Shown piece by piece: positions 33,283 through 40,586 of a DNA stretch of 64,000 nt. Origin of the DNA: Flavobacterium gelatinilyticum (GTDB taxonomy: Bacteria > Bacteroidota > Bacteroidia > Flavobacteriales > Flavobacteriaceae); the NCBI RefSeq assembly GCF_027111295.1, contig NZ_CP114287.1:3720001-3784000 (forward strand). The letters run 5' to 3'. The position numbers and the translations under genes are program-made. A model generated the notes under the pieces. The model made no database searches and was not told the origin of the DNA. It saw nothing but the letters and a program-made list of their open reading frames with translations. Position 1 is the stretch's first letter, and each line of letters starts with the position of its first letter.

Positions 33283-33785
33283 TTTTAGAATTACTAAAAG
33301 CGGATATTACAGAAATTCAGGTTGATGCAATTGTAAATGCAGCGAATACTTCTTTGCTTGGAGGCGGTGGTGTAGATGGAGCGATTCATCGTAAAGGAGG
33401 AAAAGGAATTTTGGACGAATGCATTCAAATCCGCAACAAACAAGGCGGCTGTAAAACAGGAGAAGCTGTTATTACAACAGGCGGATATCTGCCTTCTAAA
33501 TATGTTATTCATACAGTTGGTCCGGTTTGGAATGGTGATAAAAATGAAAAATCGAAACTTCTGGCAGATTGTTATCAAAACAGTTTAAAACTTGCTGTCG
33601 AAAACGGAATAAAAACAATTGCTTTTCCAAATATCAGTACGGGAATTTATCATTTTCCCAAAGACAAAGCAGCAGAGATTGCGGTAAAAGCAGTAAAGGA
33701 GTTTGAAAGAATTTCAGAAATAGAAAAGGTCATATTTGTCTGCTTTGATGATGAAAATTATCAGATTTATAAAAGTATTTTGTAA
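33279..33785 (+). CDS. MacroD/YmdB-type macrodomain ADP-ribose hydrolase
   Basis: The 168-residue protein is one macrodomain. It has the ADP-ribose-binding motifs [20 protein letters not shown] (residues about 16-35) and [12 protein letters not shown]. MacroD/YmdB enzymes remove mono-ADP-ribose from acidic residues and deacetylate O-acetyl-ADP-ribose. The family length is normal. Start overlaps the previous stop (ATGA). Confidence 0.92.
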   Translation: MILELLKADITEIQVDAIVNAANTSLLGGGGVDGAIHRKGGKGILDECIQIRNKQGGCKTGEAVITTGGYLPSKYVIHTVGPVWNGDKNEKSKLLADCYQNSLKLAVENGIKTIAFPNISTGIYHFPKDKAAEIAVKAVKEFERISEIEKVIFVCFDDENYQIYKSIL

Positions 33786-33824
33786 ATATTCCGGAGGAAC
33801 GTTTGAATTAAAACAAATAAAAAA

Positions 33825-34295
33825 ATGAAAGACATTCAATATATAAAAGGCGATGCAACATCTCCTCAAACATTACAAAACAAAATAATAGTTCACGTTT
33901 GCAATGACATTGGCGGATGGGGAAAAGGATTTGTAATGGCAATTTCAAAAAGATGGAAAGAACCAGAAAAGCAATATCGCGAATGGTTCAAATCTAAAAA
34001 TGATTTCGAATTAGGAAAAGTACAGTTTGTTCAGGTTGAAGAAGATTTATGGGTGGCGAATTTAATCGGGCAGCATAAAATCAATAAAGATGAAAACGGC
34101 GGCGCTCCAATTCGTTACAATGCAATTGAAGAAGGACTAAAAGTAGTTTCTGATTTTGCAAAAACAAACAATGCATCCGTTCACATGCCCAGAATTGGAT
34201 GCGGATTAGCCGGCGGAAAATGGGAAATGATCGAGCCGATTATTCTTAAAACCCTGTCTGATCAGGATATAGAAGTTGTGGTTTACGATTTTTAA
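33825..34295 (+). CDS. Second macrodomain, Poa1/TARG1-like
   Basis: The 156-residue macrodomain differs from its neighbour: GDATSPQ, IVHVCNDIGGWGKGFVMAIS, and MPRIGCGLAGGKWEMIEP. This resembles yeast Poa1 (ADP-ribose 1''-phosphate phosphatase) and TARG1/ALC1-type macrodomains. In yeast Poa1 acts on the by-product of Tpt1, and KptA (bacterial Tpt1) is encoded two genes on, so a shared pathway is plausible. The exact activity cannot be read from sequence. Confidence 0.87.
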   Translation: MKDIQYIKGDATSPQTLQNKIIVHVCNDIGGWGKGFVMAISKRWKEPEKQYREWFKSKNDFELGKVQFVQVEEDLWVANLIGQHKINKDENGGAPIRYNAIEEGLKVVSDFAKTNNASVHMPRIGCGLAGGKWEMIEPIILKTLSDQDIEVVVYDF

Positions 34296-34348
34296 ACCAC
34301 AAAGAAACAATTAAAGTAAACACAATCAAGTTGTTGTGTTCTAATAAA

Positions 34349-34984
34349 ATGAAAATAGAATTAAAAAAATATGATGAGCAATTACAAGAATGGCCTCAAA
34401 CGGGTTATCATATAATGGCTCAGTATGACGATGAAAAAATAATAGTATATCAGTCATACCGCAAAGAAATAGGAGAGTTTGCCGTAAAGAACCAGTTTTT
34501 TGGAGGTGCTTTCAGCCTTGACCGAATGACGTGGATAAAACCCAATTTTCTGTGGATGATGTACAGAAATGGCTGGGGAACAAAAGAAGGTCAGGAAGTT
34601 GTTCTGGCAATCCATCTCAAAAGAGAAGCATTCGAAAAATACCTTCAAAATGCCGTTTATTCCTCTTACGCTGCAGAACTGGAAGTGAGTTACGAAGAAT
34701 GGCAGTCGCAGGTAAAATCGTCTTCAGTTCGATTACAATGGGATCCGGATCACGATCCTTACGGAGGAAAACTGGACAGAAGAGCCATTCAGATTGGTTT
34801 ACGCGATGAATTTACAAGATCGTATGCAAAAGAAGATATTCTGTTAATCGAAGATATTTCGGATTTTGTAAAAGAACAATATGAATTTGTTCAAAAGAAA
34901 GAATTGGACAATCTGCTGATTCCGGCGGAGAAGCCTTTTCTTTTTAAAGATGAAAAATTGAATAAAAAATTAAGACTTACATAG
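34349..34984 (+). CDS. DUF4291 protein
   Basis: From ATG 34349 (MKIELKKYDEQ) the product is 211 residues. It shows the DUF4291 pattern: IIVYQSYRKEIGEFAVKNQ, MTWIKPNFLWMMYRNGWG, and LQWDPDHDPYG with IQIGLRDE. The family has no assigned activity. Its repeated association with NAD/ADP-ribose genes, and the conserved Arg, Trp and Asp/His positions, suggest an enzyme. It lies five bases before kptA. A TTG start at 34331 would add six residues. Confidence 0.85.
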   Translation: MKIELKKYDEQLQEWPQTGYHIMAQYDDEKIIVYQSYRKEIGEFAVKNQFFGGAFSLDRMTWIKPNFLWMMYRNGWGTKEGQEVVLAIHLKREAFEKYLQNAVYSSYAAELEVSYEEWQSQVKSSSVRLQWDPDHDPYGGKLDRRAIQIGLRDEFTRSYAKEDILLIEDISDFVKEQYEFVQKKELDNLLIPAEKPFLFKDEKLNKKLRLT

Positions 34985-34989
34985 AAAAG

Positions 34990-35538
34990 ATGAATGAAAA
35001 AACAGCAAAAAGCGTCAGCAAATTTTTGAGTCTGGTGCTTAGACATTCGCCTGAAACTATCGGATTAAAATTAGACGAAAACGGATGGGCAGATGTTGCC
35101 GAATTAATTATAAAATGCAATAAAAAAGGAAGCCAGAATCAAATGACGGCCGAACTTTTGGATTACGTTGTAGAAAATAACGATAAAAAACGTTTTGCTT
35201 ATAATGAAGATAAAAGCAAAATTCGTGCAAGTCAGGGACATTCCATTTCAGTTGAACTGAATCTGGAAGAAACTGAACCTTTAGAATATTTGTACCACGG
35301 AACGGTTGGGAAATTTATGGAAAACATTCGTAAAGAAGGTTTGAAAAAAATGAGCCGTCAGCATGTGCATTTGAGTAAAGACAAAGAAACAGCCGCAAAA
35401 GTAGGAAGCAGAAGAGGAGTGCCTCAAATTTTAACCGTTAGAAGCGGCGCTATGCACAGAGACGGGTATAAATTTTATTTATCCGAAAACAACGTCTGGC
35501 TGACAGATGAGGTTCCGGCGAAATACATTGAATTTTAA
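34990..35538 (+). CDS. kptA: RNA 2'-phosphotransferase (Tpt1/KptA family)
   Basis: KptA transfers an internal RNA 2'-phosphate to NAD, releasing nicotinamide and ADP-ribose 1'',2''-cyclic phosphate. The 182-residue protein shows LRHSPETIGLKLDENGW (R18-H19), IRASQGHS (R79), YHGT (102-105) and HVHLSKD, the Tpt1 signatures. Some KptAs can also ADP-ribosylate nucleic acid ends. The product needs a phosphodiesterase and an ADP-ribose-phosphatase to be recycled, and candidates for both are neighbours. Confidence 0.94.
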   Translation: MNEKTAKSVSKFLSLVLRHSPETIGLKLDENGWADVAELIIKCNKKGSQNQMTAELLDYVVENNDKKRFAYNEDKSKIRASQGHSISVELNLEETEPLEYLYHGTVGKFMENIRKEGLKKMSRQHVHLSKDKETAAKVGSRRGVPQILTVRSGAMHRDGYKFYLSENNVWLTDEVPAKYIEF

Positions 35539-35539
35539 A

Positions 35540-36271
35540 ATGAAAAGAACATTAGTTTTTGGAGATATTCACGGCGGATTAAAAGCTTTGATTCAGTTAC
35601 TTACCCGAGTTACTGTATCCGCAAATGACCGGCTGATTTTTTTAGGCGATTATGTAGACGGCTGGAGCGAATCGGCACAGGTAATTGAGTTTCTTATCGC
35701 GTTATCCCAAAAGCACGAATGCATTTTCATAAAAGGAAATCACGATGCGTGGTGTCAGGAATGGTTAGAAAAAGATGTCATAAACGACATCTGGTTTTTG
35801 CACGGCGGAAAATCGACTATAGAAAGTTATCAGAATATGGAACTTTCGACAAAAGAGAAACATCTGGATTTTTTTAATCAAATGAAAGATTATTTTGTAG
35901 ATGAAAACAATAATCTTTTCATTCACGCCGGATTTTCATCAATGCACGGACCGGAAAAAGAGCATTATCAAACCAATTTTTCGTGGGACAGAACGTTATG
36001 GGAAATGGCGCTGACAATGGATAAGCGAATTCAAAAAGATTCTCTTTTGTATCCAAAAAGATTATTGCTTTATAATGAAGTTTATATCGGGCATACGCCA
36101 ACGCTTCATTACGATGTAGAAATCCCAATGCAGGGCTGTAATATCTGGAATATAGATACCGGAGCGGCTTTTTATGGAAAATTAACCTGTATTGAGATTG
36201 AAACAAAAGAATTCTGGCAGAGCGATGTAGTGCAGACATTGTATCCTAACGAAAATGGAAGAAATAAATGA
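35540..36271 (+). CDS. Calcineurin-like metallophosphoesterase (PPP type)
   Basis: From ATG 35540 the protein is 243 residues. Metal-binding motifs are in order: GDIHG (8-12), GDYVDGWSE, KGNHDAW, and IGHTPT near the C-terminus. The set belongs to the PPP-type phosphatase superfamily (as in ApaH, Pnkp and bacterial PrpA/B). It starts one base after kptA and overlaps the DraG-like gene by four bases, so a role in opening ADP-ribose cyclic phosphate is a fair hypothesis. The upstream MRFRRNTLNF extension overlaps kptA and is not favoured. Confidence 0.88.
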   Translation: MKRTLVFGDIHGGLKALIQLLTRVTVSANDRLIFLGDYVDGWSESAQVIEFLIALSQKHECIFIKGNHDAWCQEWLEKDVINDIWFLHGGKSTIESYQNMELSTKEKHLDFFNQMKDYFVDENNNLFIHAGFSSMHGPEKEHYQTNFSWDRTLWEMALTMDKRIQKDSLLYPKRLLLYNEVYIGHTPTLHYDVEIPMQGCNIWNIDTGAAFYGKLTCIEIETKEFWQSDVVQTLYPNENGRNK

Positions 36272-37206
36272 TGAAGAATAAAATAGAATCAGCTTTGTTT
36301 GGTCTTGCAATTGGTGATGCGTTAGGAGTTCCTGTTGAATTTGAGTCGAGAACTTATTTAAAGCAAAATCCGGTTACTGATATGTTTGGTTTTGGAACAC
36401 ATCATCAGCCAGCAGGAACGTGGAGCGACGATAGTTCACTTGCTTTTTGTCTGGCAGAAAGTTTATGTTCAGGATATGATTTAAATGACATCGCAAGGAA
36501 TTTTGTGAAATGGTACAGCGGTAATTTATGGACACCACACGGAAGAGTTTTTGATATTGGAATCGCAACCCAACATGCTGTTCTTAATATTGCAAAAGGA
36601 CATCAGCCTGATTTATGCGGCGGTTTTTCTGAAAGTGATAACGGAAATGGTTCTTTAATGCGTATTCTGCCTTTACTTTTTTATCTTCAAAATGAAAAAG
36701 ATATTGAAGTGATTTACCAAAAAGTAAAAGAAGTTTCCTCAATAACGCACGCACATTTCAGATCGGTATTTGCCTGTTTTATTTACATGGTATATTGTTT
36801 GGAAATTTTAAAAGATAAGGATAAATTCGAAGCTTATAAAAACATGCAGTTTGTTCTTTCTGAATTTCTGCAAGGTAAAAGTTTTAATCCTCGAGAGATT
36901 GGATTGTTCGATAAGATTCTAAAAAATGATATTTCAAAATATGAAGAAACCGATATTCAATCTTCGGGTTATGTGCTTCATAGTTTAGAAGCGAGTTTTT
37001 GGTGTTTTTTAAATTCTGATTCTTACGAAGAAACCGTTTTAAAAGCAGTTAACTTAGGAGAAGATACAGATACAACCGGAGCAATTGCAGGAGGACTGGC
37101 AGGAATGTATTACGGAATTGATGCTATTCCGAAAAAATGGATTGACAAGTTAGTGAGAACAAATGATATAAAAGATTTGGCAGAACGCCTTTCAAATAGA
37201 ATATAA
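36268..37206 (+). CDS. ADP-ribosylglycohydrolase (DraG/ARH family)
   Basis: The 312-residue all-helical hydrolase removes ADP-ribose from Arg or other acceptors. The two-Mg site is visible in TWSDDSSLAF (SDD at 53-55) and in NLGEDTDTTGAIAGGLAG (about 268-285). DNGNGSLMRILPL is also typical. No activity-defining residue appears lost. It overlaps the metallophosphoesterase by four bases and is followed after ten bases by nadV. Confidence 0.93.
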   Translation: MMKNKIESALFGLAIGDALGVPVEFESRTYLKQNPVTDMFGFGTHHQPAGTWSDDSSLAFCLAESLCSGYDLNDIARNFVKWYSGNLWTPHGRVFDIGIATQHAVLNIAKGHQPDLCGGFSESDNGNGSLMRILPLLFYLQNEKDIEVIYQKVKEVSSITHAHFRSVFACFIYMVYCLEILKDKDKFEAYKNMQFVLSEFLQGKSFNPREIGLFDKILKNDISKYEETDIQSSGYVLHSLEASFWCFLNSDSYEETVLKAVNLGEDTDTTGAIAGGLAGMYYGIDAIPKKWIDKLVRTNDIKDLAERLSNRI

Positions 37207-37216
37207 AAACCTAAAT

Positions 37217-38686
37217 ATGAACCCACTATTATTAACCGATGGTTACAAAGTTGACCACAGAAGACAATATCCGGACGGAACGACTATCGTATATTCTAAC
37301 TGGACACCAAGAAAATCGAGAATTGAAACAGTTGATGAGGTAATCTTTTTTGGGCTGCAGTATTTCATCAAAAAATATATCATTCACGACTTTGAAGAGG
37401 AATTCTTCAAAAAGCCGAAGGAAGAAGTAATAAAAAAATATTCCCGCAGAATCAACAATTATTTAGGTGAAAACCTAGTTGGAACAAAACATATCGAAGA
37501 TTTACACGATTTAGGATATATTCCGATGGTGTTTAAAGCTTTGCCAGAAGGAGCGAGCGTTCCGTTGCGAGTTCCAATGTTTACGATGTACAATACGATT
37601 CCGGAATTTTTCTGGCTGACAAATTATTTTGAAACCTTACTTTCTGCGGTAATCTGGCTCCCATGTAACTCAGCAACCATTGCAAAAGAATATAGAAAAG
37701 TGCTGGATAAGTTCGCAACAGAAACTTCTTCTGTTCCGGAATTCGTAGACTGGCAGGCACACGATTTCTCAATGAGAGGAATGGGCGGAATTGAAGCTTC
37801 TTTAACTTCTGCAGCCGGACATTTATTAAGCTTTACAGGATCAGATACCATTCCGGCAATTGATTTCTTAGAAGAATATTACAATGCCAATTCAGATCAG
37901 GAATTGGTGGCAGGTTCCGTAGCAGCAACAGAACATTCTGTTATGTGCATGGGAACTACAGAAGGCGAGTACGAGACTTTCAAAAGATTAATTACAGAAG
38001 TTTATCCAAAAGGAATCGTTTCTATAGTTTCGGATACTTGGGATTTATGGAAAGTTCTAACGGATTATCTTCCAAGATTAAAAGAAGAAATCGTTTCAAG
38101 AGAAGGTAAAGTGGTAATTCGTCCTGACAGTGGTGACCCTGTAGATATTATTTGCGGAAATCCAAACGGAAAAACAGAGCAGGAGAAAAAAGGTGTTATC
38201 GAATTACTTTGGGATGTTTTCGGTGGAACTACAAATGCTAAAGGGTTTAAAGAATTGGTTCCGCAAATCGGAGCTATTTACGGAGATAGTATTACTGTAG
38301 CAAGAGCAACTCAAATCTGCGAAAGATTAAAAGAAAAAGGATTTGCTTCTACAAACGTTGTTTTAGGAATCGGATCTTTCACATATCAATACAACACCAG
38401 AGATACTTTCGGTTTTGCGATGAAAGCAACATACGGAGAAGTAAACGGAGAGGGAAGAGCCATCTTCAAAGATCCTATTACAGATGACGGAACTAAAAAA
38501 TCGGCTAAAGGATTGATGAAAATTGATTTAATCAACGGGAAGTATCATTTGACAGATAATGTTTCTTGGGAAGAAGAAAAACAAGGCGAATTGAAGGAAG
38601 TTTTCAGAGATGGAAAACTTTTAGTTGATCAATCGCTGAGTGAAATTAGAACAAGAGTAAAAAGCGACGTAAATATCGAAGCTTAA
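37217..38686 (+). CDS. nadV: Nicotinamide phosphoribosyltransferase (NAMPT/NadV)
   Basis: NadV makes NMN from nicotinamide and PRPP. The 489-residue protein is close in length to human NAMPT (491). Active-site equivalents are present: LLTDGYKVDHRRQYP at the start, R187 in MRGMG, D210 in TGSDT, the catalytic His240 in ATEHS, and R302/D304 in IRPDSGDP. It recycles nicotinamide released by KptA, ADP-ribosyltransferases or NADases. Phage ADP-ribose-pyrophosphate-dependent enzymes (Namat) resemble this fold, so the donor could differ. A strong terminator follows. Confidence 0.93.
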   Translation: MNPLLLTDGYKVDHRRQYPDGTTIVYSNWTPRKSRIETVDEVIFFGLQYFIKKYIIHDFEEEFFKKPKEEVIKKYSRRINNYLGENLVGTKHIEDLHDLGYIPMVFKALPEGASVPLRVPMFTMYNTIPEFFWLTNYFETLLSAVIWLPCNSATIAKEYRKVLDKFATETSSVPEFVDWQAHDFSMRGMGGIEASLTSAAGHLLSFTGSDTIPAIDFLEEYYNANSDQELVAGSVAATEHSVMCMGTTEGEYETFKRLITEVYPKGIVSIVSDTWDLWKVLTDYLPRLKEEIVSREGKVVIRPDSGDPVDIICGNPNGKTEQEKKGVIELLWDVFGGTTNAKGFKELVPQIGAIYGDSITVARATQICERLKEKGFASTNVVLGIGSFTYQYNTRDTFGFAMKATYGEVNGEGRAIFKDPITDDGTKKSAKGLMKIDLINGKYHLTDNVSWEEEKQGELKEVFRDGKLLVDQSLSEIRTRVKSDVNIEA

Positions 38687-38696
38687 TTATAAATAG

Positions 38697-38727
38697 AAAG
38701 CCTGAATTTTAAATTCAGGCTTTTTTA
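38697..38727 (+). terminator. Terminator of the NAD/ADP-ribose island
   Basis: AAAGCCTGAATTT (38697-38709) and AAATTCAGGCTTT (38711-38723) are perfect arms followed by TTT. It starts 11 bases after nadV. Confidence 0.85.
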
Positions 38728-38737
38728 TTGGGTTCTT

Positions 38738-38840
38738 TTGTCATTTCGACGAAGGAGAAATCACACTAGGAACTCTATAAAGATTGGAAAATTCCTGTGC
38801 GGAAATTCTAGTGTGATTCCTCGTTCCTCGGAATGACAAG
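38738..38840. repeat. Intergenic inverted repeat of the 'TGTCATTTCGACGAAGGAG' kind
   Basis: TTGTCATTTCGACGAAGGAG... from 38738 pairs with ...CCTCGTTCCTCGGAATGACAA ending near 38839, with TCACACTAG/CTAGTGTGA nested inside. I recall this as a frequent Bacteroidota intergenic repeat. It lies between the convergent nadV and nadD. Confidence 0.6.
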
Positions 38841-38858
38841 ATTGTGTATAATTAGGAT

Positions 38859-38897
38859 GAATTGCCTCCAGTTTTAACTGGAGGCAATTCAATTTTT
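38859..38897. terminator. Bidirectional hairpin between nadV and nadD
   Basis: GAATTGCCTCCAGTT (38859-38873) and AACTGGAGGCAATTC (38876-38890) pair perfectly. The T-run is on the plus side; for nadD on the minus strand it lies just after the stop codon. Confidence 0.75.
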
Positions 38898-39479
38898 TTA
38901 CTTCTTATAAAAATTATTATGATCAATATATTCCCAAACCTTCGGAGGAAGTAATGGCTGAATATTTTTGCCTTCTTTAATATTGTTTCGAATAAAAGTC
39001 GAAGAAATCTCTACAATAGGCGCATCGATCACATGAATTTTTGGATGCGATTTTAACTCTACATTTTCAGGTTCATCAGAAATTCTAGGATATACATAAA
39101 TATCATGATTTTCCAGAATCACTTCGTAGTTTTTCCATTTATGAAGCGTTTTCAGATTGTCTTCGCCCATAATTAACGAAAACTCATGATTTGGATATTT
39201 CTCCTGTAAATGTGCGAGCGTGATAACGGTATAACTCGGCTGAGGTAATTTAAACTCAATATCAGACGGTTTTATCTTCGGGTAATCTTCTGTTGCCAGA
39301 AAAACCATTTGCAGCCGCTGTTGATCGTCTAATAAAGTCGATTTTTTCTTTAACGGATTATGAGGCGTAACCACCATCCAAATCTGATCTAAATCGGCAT
39401 ATTCTGCCATGTGATTGGCAATGATTAAATGACCAACATGTATAGGATTATAAGTTCCGAAATAAAGACCTATTTTCAT
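38898..39479 (-). CDS. nadD: Nicotinate-nucleotide adenylyltransferase
   Basis: NadD adenylates nicotinate mononucleotide (some also NMN) in NAD synthesis. The 193-residue protein has GLYFGTYNPIHVGHLIIA (the GxFxPxHxGH motif, residues 4-17), WMVVTPHNPLK, and ISSTFIRNNIKEG at the C-terminus. It is convergent with nadV but part of the gmk-yicC gene block. NadV makes NMN, so the product of the island needs an adenylyltransferase; whether this NadD accepts NMN cannot be told here. Confidence 0.95.
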   Translation of the reverse strand: MKIGLYFGTYNPIHVGHLIIANHMAEYADLDQIWMVVTPHNPLKKKSTLLDDQQRLQMVFLATEDYPKIKPSDIEFKLPQPSYTVITLAHLQEKYPNHEFSLIMGEDNLKTLHKWKNYEVILENHDIYVYPRISDEPENVELKSHPKIHVIDAPIVEISSTFIRNNIKEGKNIQPLLPPKVWEYIDHNNFYKK

Positions 39480-39487
39480 AGTTTTTG

Positions 39488-39523
39488 GTAACTAGTGATT
39501 GGTGACTAGTGATTGGTTATTAG
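39488..39523. repeat. Left 36-bp inverted repeat of the four-helix-bundle element
   Basis: GTAACTAGTGATTGGTGACT... runs 36 bases and is the inverted match of 39894-39929 with about seven differences. It is made of two iterations of an ACTAGTGATTGGT word. It contains the stop codon of the enclosed gene. Confidence 0.65.
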
Positions 39524-39879
39524 TTTTTTAGTGTTTTTGAAAAAGCGTTAATCATTTTTGATTCTTCTTCAATTTGATTTAAAATTTCTTTATAAAGAGC
39601 TTGATTGTTTATAAAGCCAAGATCATTGGCAATTAGTAATTGTGTCTCGATTTCGAACAATGAACCTCGCGATATGTTTAGAAAATGACTAAAAGATTTA
39701 TCGGTATTTCGTCCATAGCCTTCTGCTATATTCGATGGGATCGAAACAGAAGCTCTTTTTAACTGACTCGTTAAAGCATATAATTCTTCAGGAGGAAATG
39801 ATTTTACTAACTGATAAACTAAAGAAACTATTTTAACTCCTTTTTGCCAAACCAATAAATCTTTATAAGACTTTATCAT
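39520..39879 (-). CDS. Four-helix-bundle protein (S23 / 23S rRNA IVP family)
   Basis: The 119-residue protein begins MIKSYKDLLVWQKGVKIVSL and contains LTSQLKRASVSIPSNIAEGYGR and FLNISRGSLFEIETQLLIA, the pattern of the S23/IVP family (PF05635), which also includes the Avd protein of diversity-generating retroelements. Family members are basic helical bundles that bind nucleic acid; cellular function is unsettled. Here it sits alone between nadD and gmk and is bracketed by 36-bp inverted repeats, one carrying its stop codon and the other the gmk stop codon. No reverse transcriptase is near. Confidence 0.88.
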   Translation of the reverse strand: MIKSYKDLLVWQKGVKIVSLVYQLVKSFPPEELYALTSQLKRASVSIPSNIAEGYGRNTDKSFSHFLNISRGSLFEIETQLLIANDLGFINNQALYKEILNQIEEESKMINAFSKTLKN

Positions 39880-39893
39880 ACTTGCCTTTTAAG

Positions 39894-39929
39894 CTAATGA
39901 CTAATTACTATTCACCAATTACTACTTAG
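39894..39929. repeat. Right 36-bp inverted repeat of the four-helix-bundle element
   Basis: CTAATGACTAATTACTATTC... is the inverted partner of 39488-39523. It includes the last codons and stop of gmk (TAG at 39924-39922 on the minus strand), so the element abuts the gmk gene exactly. Confidence 0.65.
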
Positions 39930-40494
39930 AAATAAAATCTTTTACCAATTGATGAGCTTCTTCAAGGGCAACTTCTAAATCATAATTTTTGATAATTACA
40001 TCAAACTGAGGCGCTGTCGCCAATTCTACAGAAGCTTTTGCGATACGCATATTGATCTTGTCTTCGCTTTCTGTAGAACGTTGTTTTAATCTGCGTTTTA
40101 ATTCGTCAACACTTGGAGGTTTCACGAAAACCGCTAAAGTTTCTTCAGGAAATTTATGTTTAATACGAAGACCGCCAACTACGTCAATATCAAAAATGAC
40201 ATTTTTTCCTAAAGCCCAGATTCTTTCAATCTCTGATTTTAAAGTTCCGTAGAAGTTATCACGATATACTTCTTCCCATTCCAGGAAATCTTCAGCTTTA
40301 ATGTGTTTTTTGAATTCTTCCAACGAAATGAAATAATAATCTTTTCCGTGTACTTCTTCACCACGCGGCGCACGCGATGCTGCCGAAATCGAAAATTCAA
40401 GATTTAAATCTTCCTGACCTAATAAATGTTTTACGATAGTTGTTTTTCCTGATCCGGAAGGTGCTGAAAAAACAATTAATTTTCCTTTGTTCAT
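39922..40494 (-). CDS. gmk: Guanylate kinase
   Basis: Gmk phosphorylates GMP to GDP. The 190-residue protein has the P-loop SAPSGSGKTTIV (residues 9-20), the GMP-binding SAASRAPRGEEVHGKDYYF region, and VIFDIDVVGGLRI. Length and motifs are normal. It lies downstream of yicC on the same strand, as in many Bacteroidota; the stop codon is inside an inverted repeat. Confidence 0.96.
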   Translation of the reverse strand: MNKGKLIVFSAPSGSGKTTIVKHLLGQEDLNLEFSISAASRAPRGEEVHGKDYYFISLEEFKKHIKAEDFLEWEEVYRDNFYGTLKSEIERIWALGKNVIFDIDVVGGLRIKHKFPEETLAVFVKPPSVDELKRRLKQRSTESEDKINMRIAKASVELATAPQFDVIIKNYDLEVALEEAHQLVKDFISK

Positions 40495-40501
40495 TGTGTG
40501 T

Positions 40502-40570
40502 GCTTTAGGCTTTAGGCAATACGCCTTAAGCTTTTATTCGAAGTCTCTTTAATTGCCTATAGCTTAAAGC
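40502..40570. repeat. Iterated-word inverted repeat between yicC and gmk
   Basis: GCTTTAGGCTTTAGGCAAT (40502-40520) and ATTGCCTATAGCTTAAAGC (40552-40570) are inverted with two mismatches in 19. Both are made of two GCTTTAG-type words. No gene lies inside. Confidence 0.65.
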
Positions 40571-40586
40571 TTATTGCTTATAGCTA

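Noticed and set aside
27202..38686. NAD island as prophage or integrative element
   Set aside because: No integrase, tRNA, att-like direct repeats, phage structural genes or change of base composition that I can see; the flanks are ordinary genes.
39520..39879. Diversity-generating retroelement, because the four-helix-bundle protein resembles Avd
   Set aside because: No reverse transcriptase, template repeat or variable-repeat target gene is present in the window.
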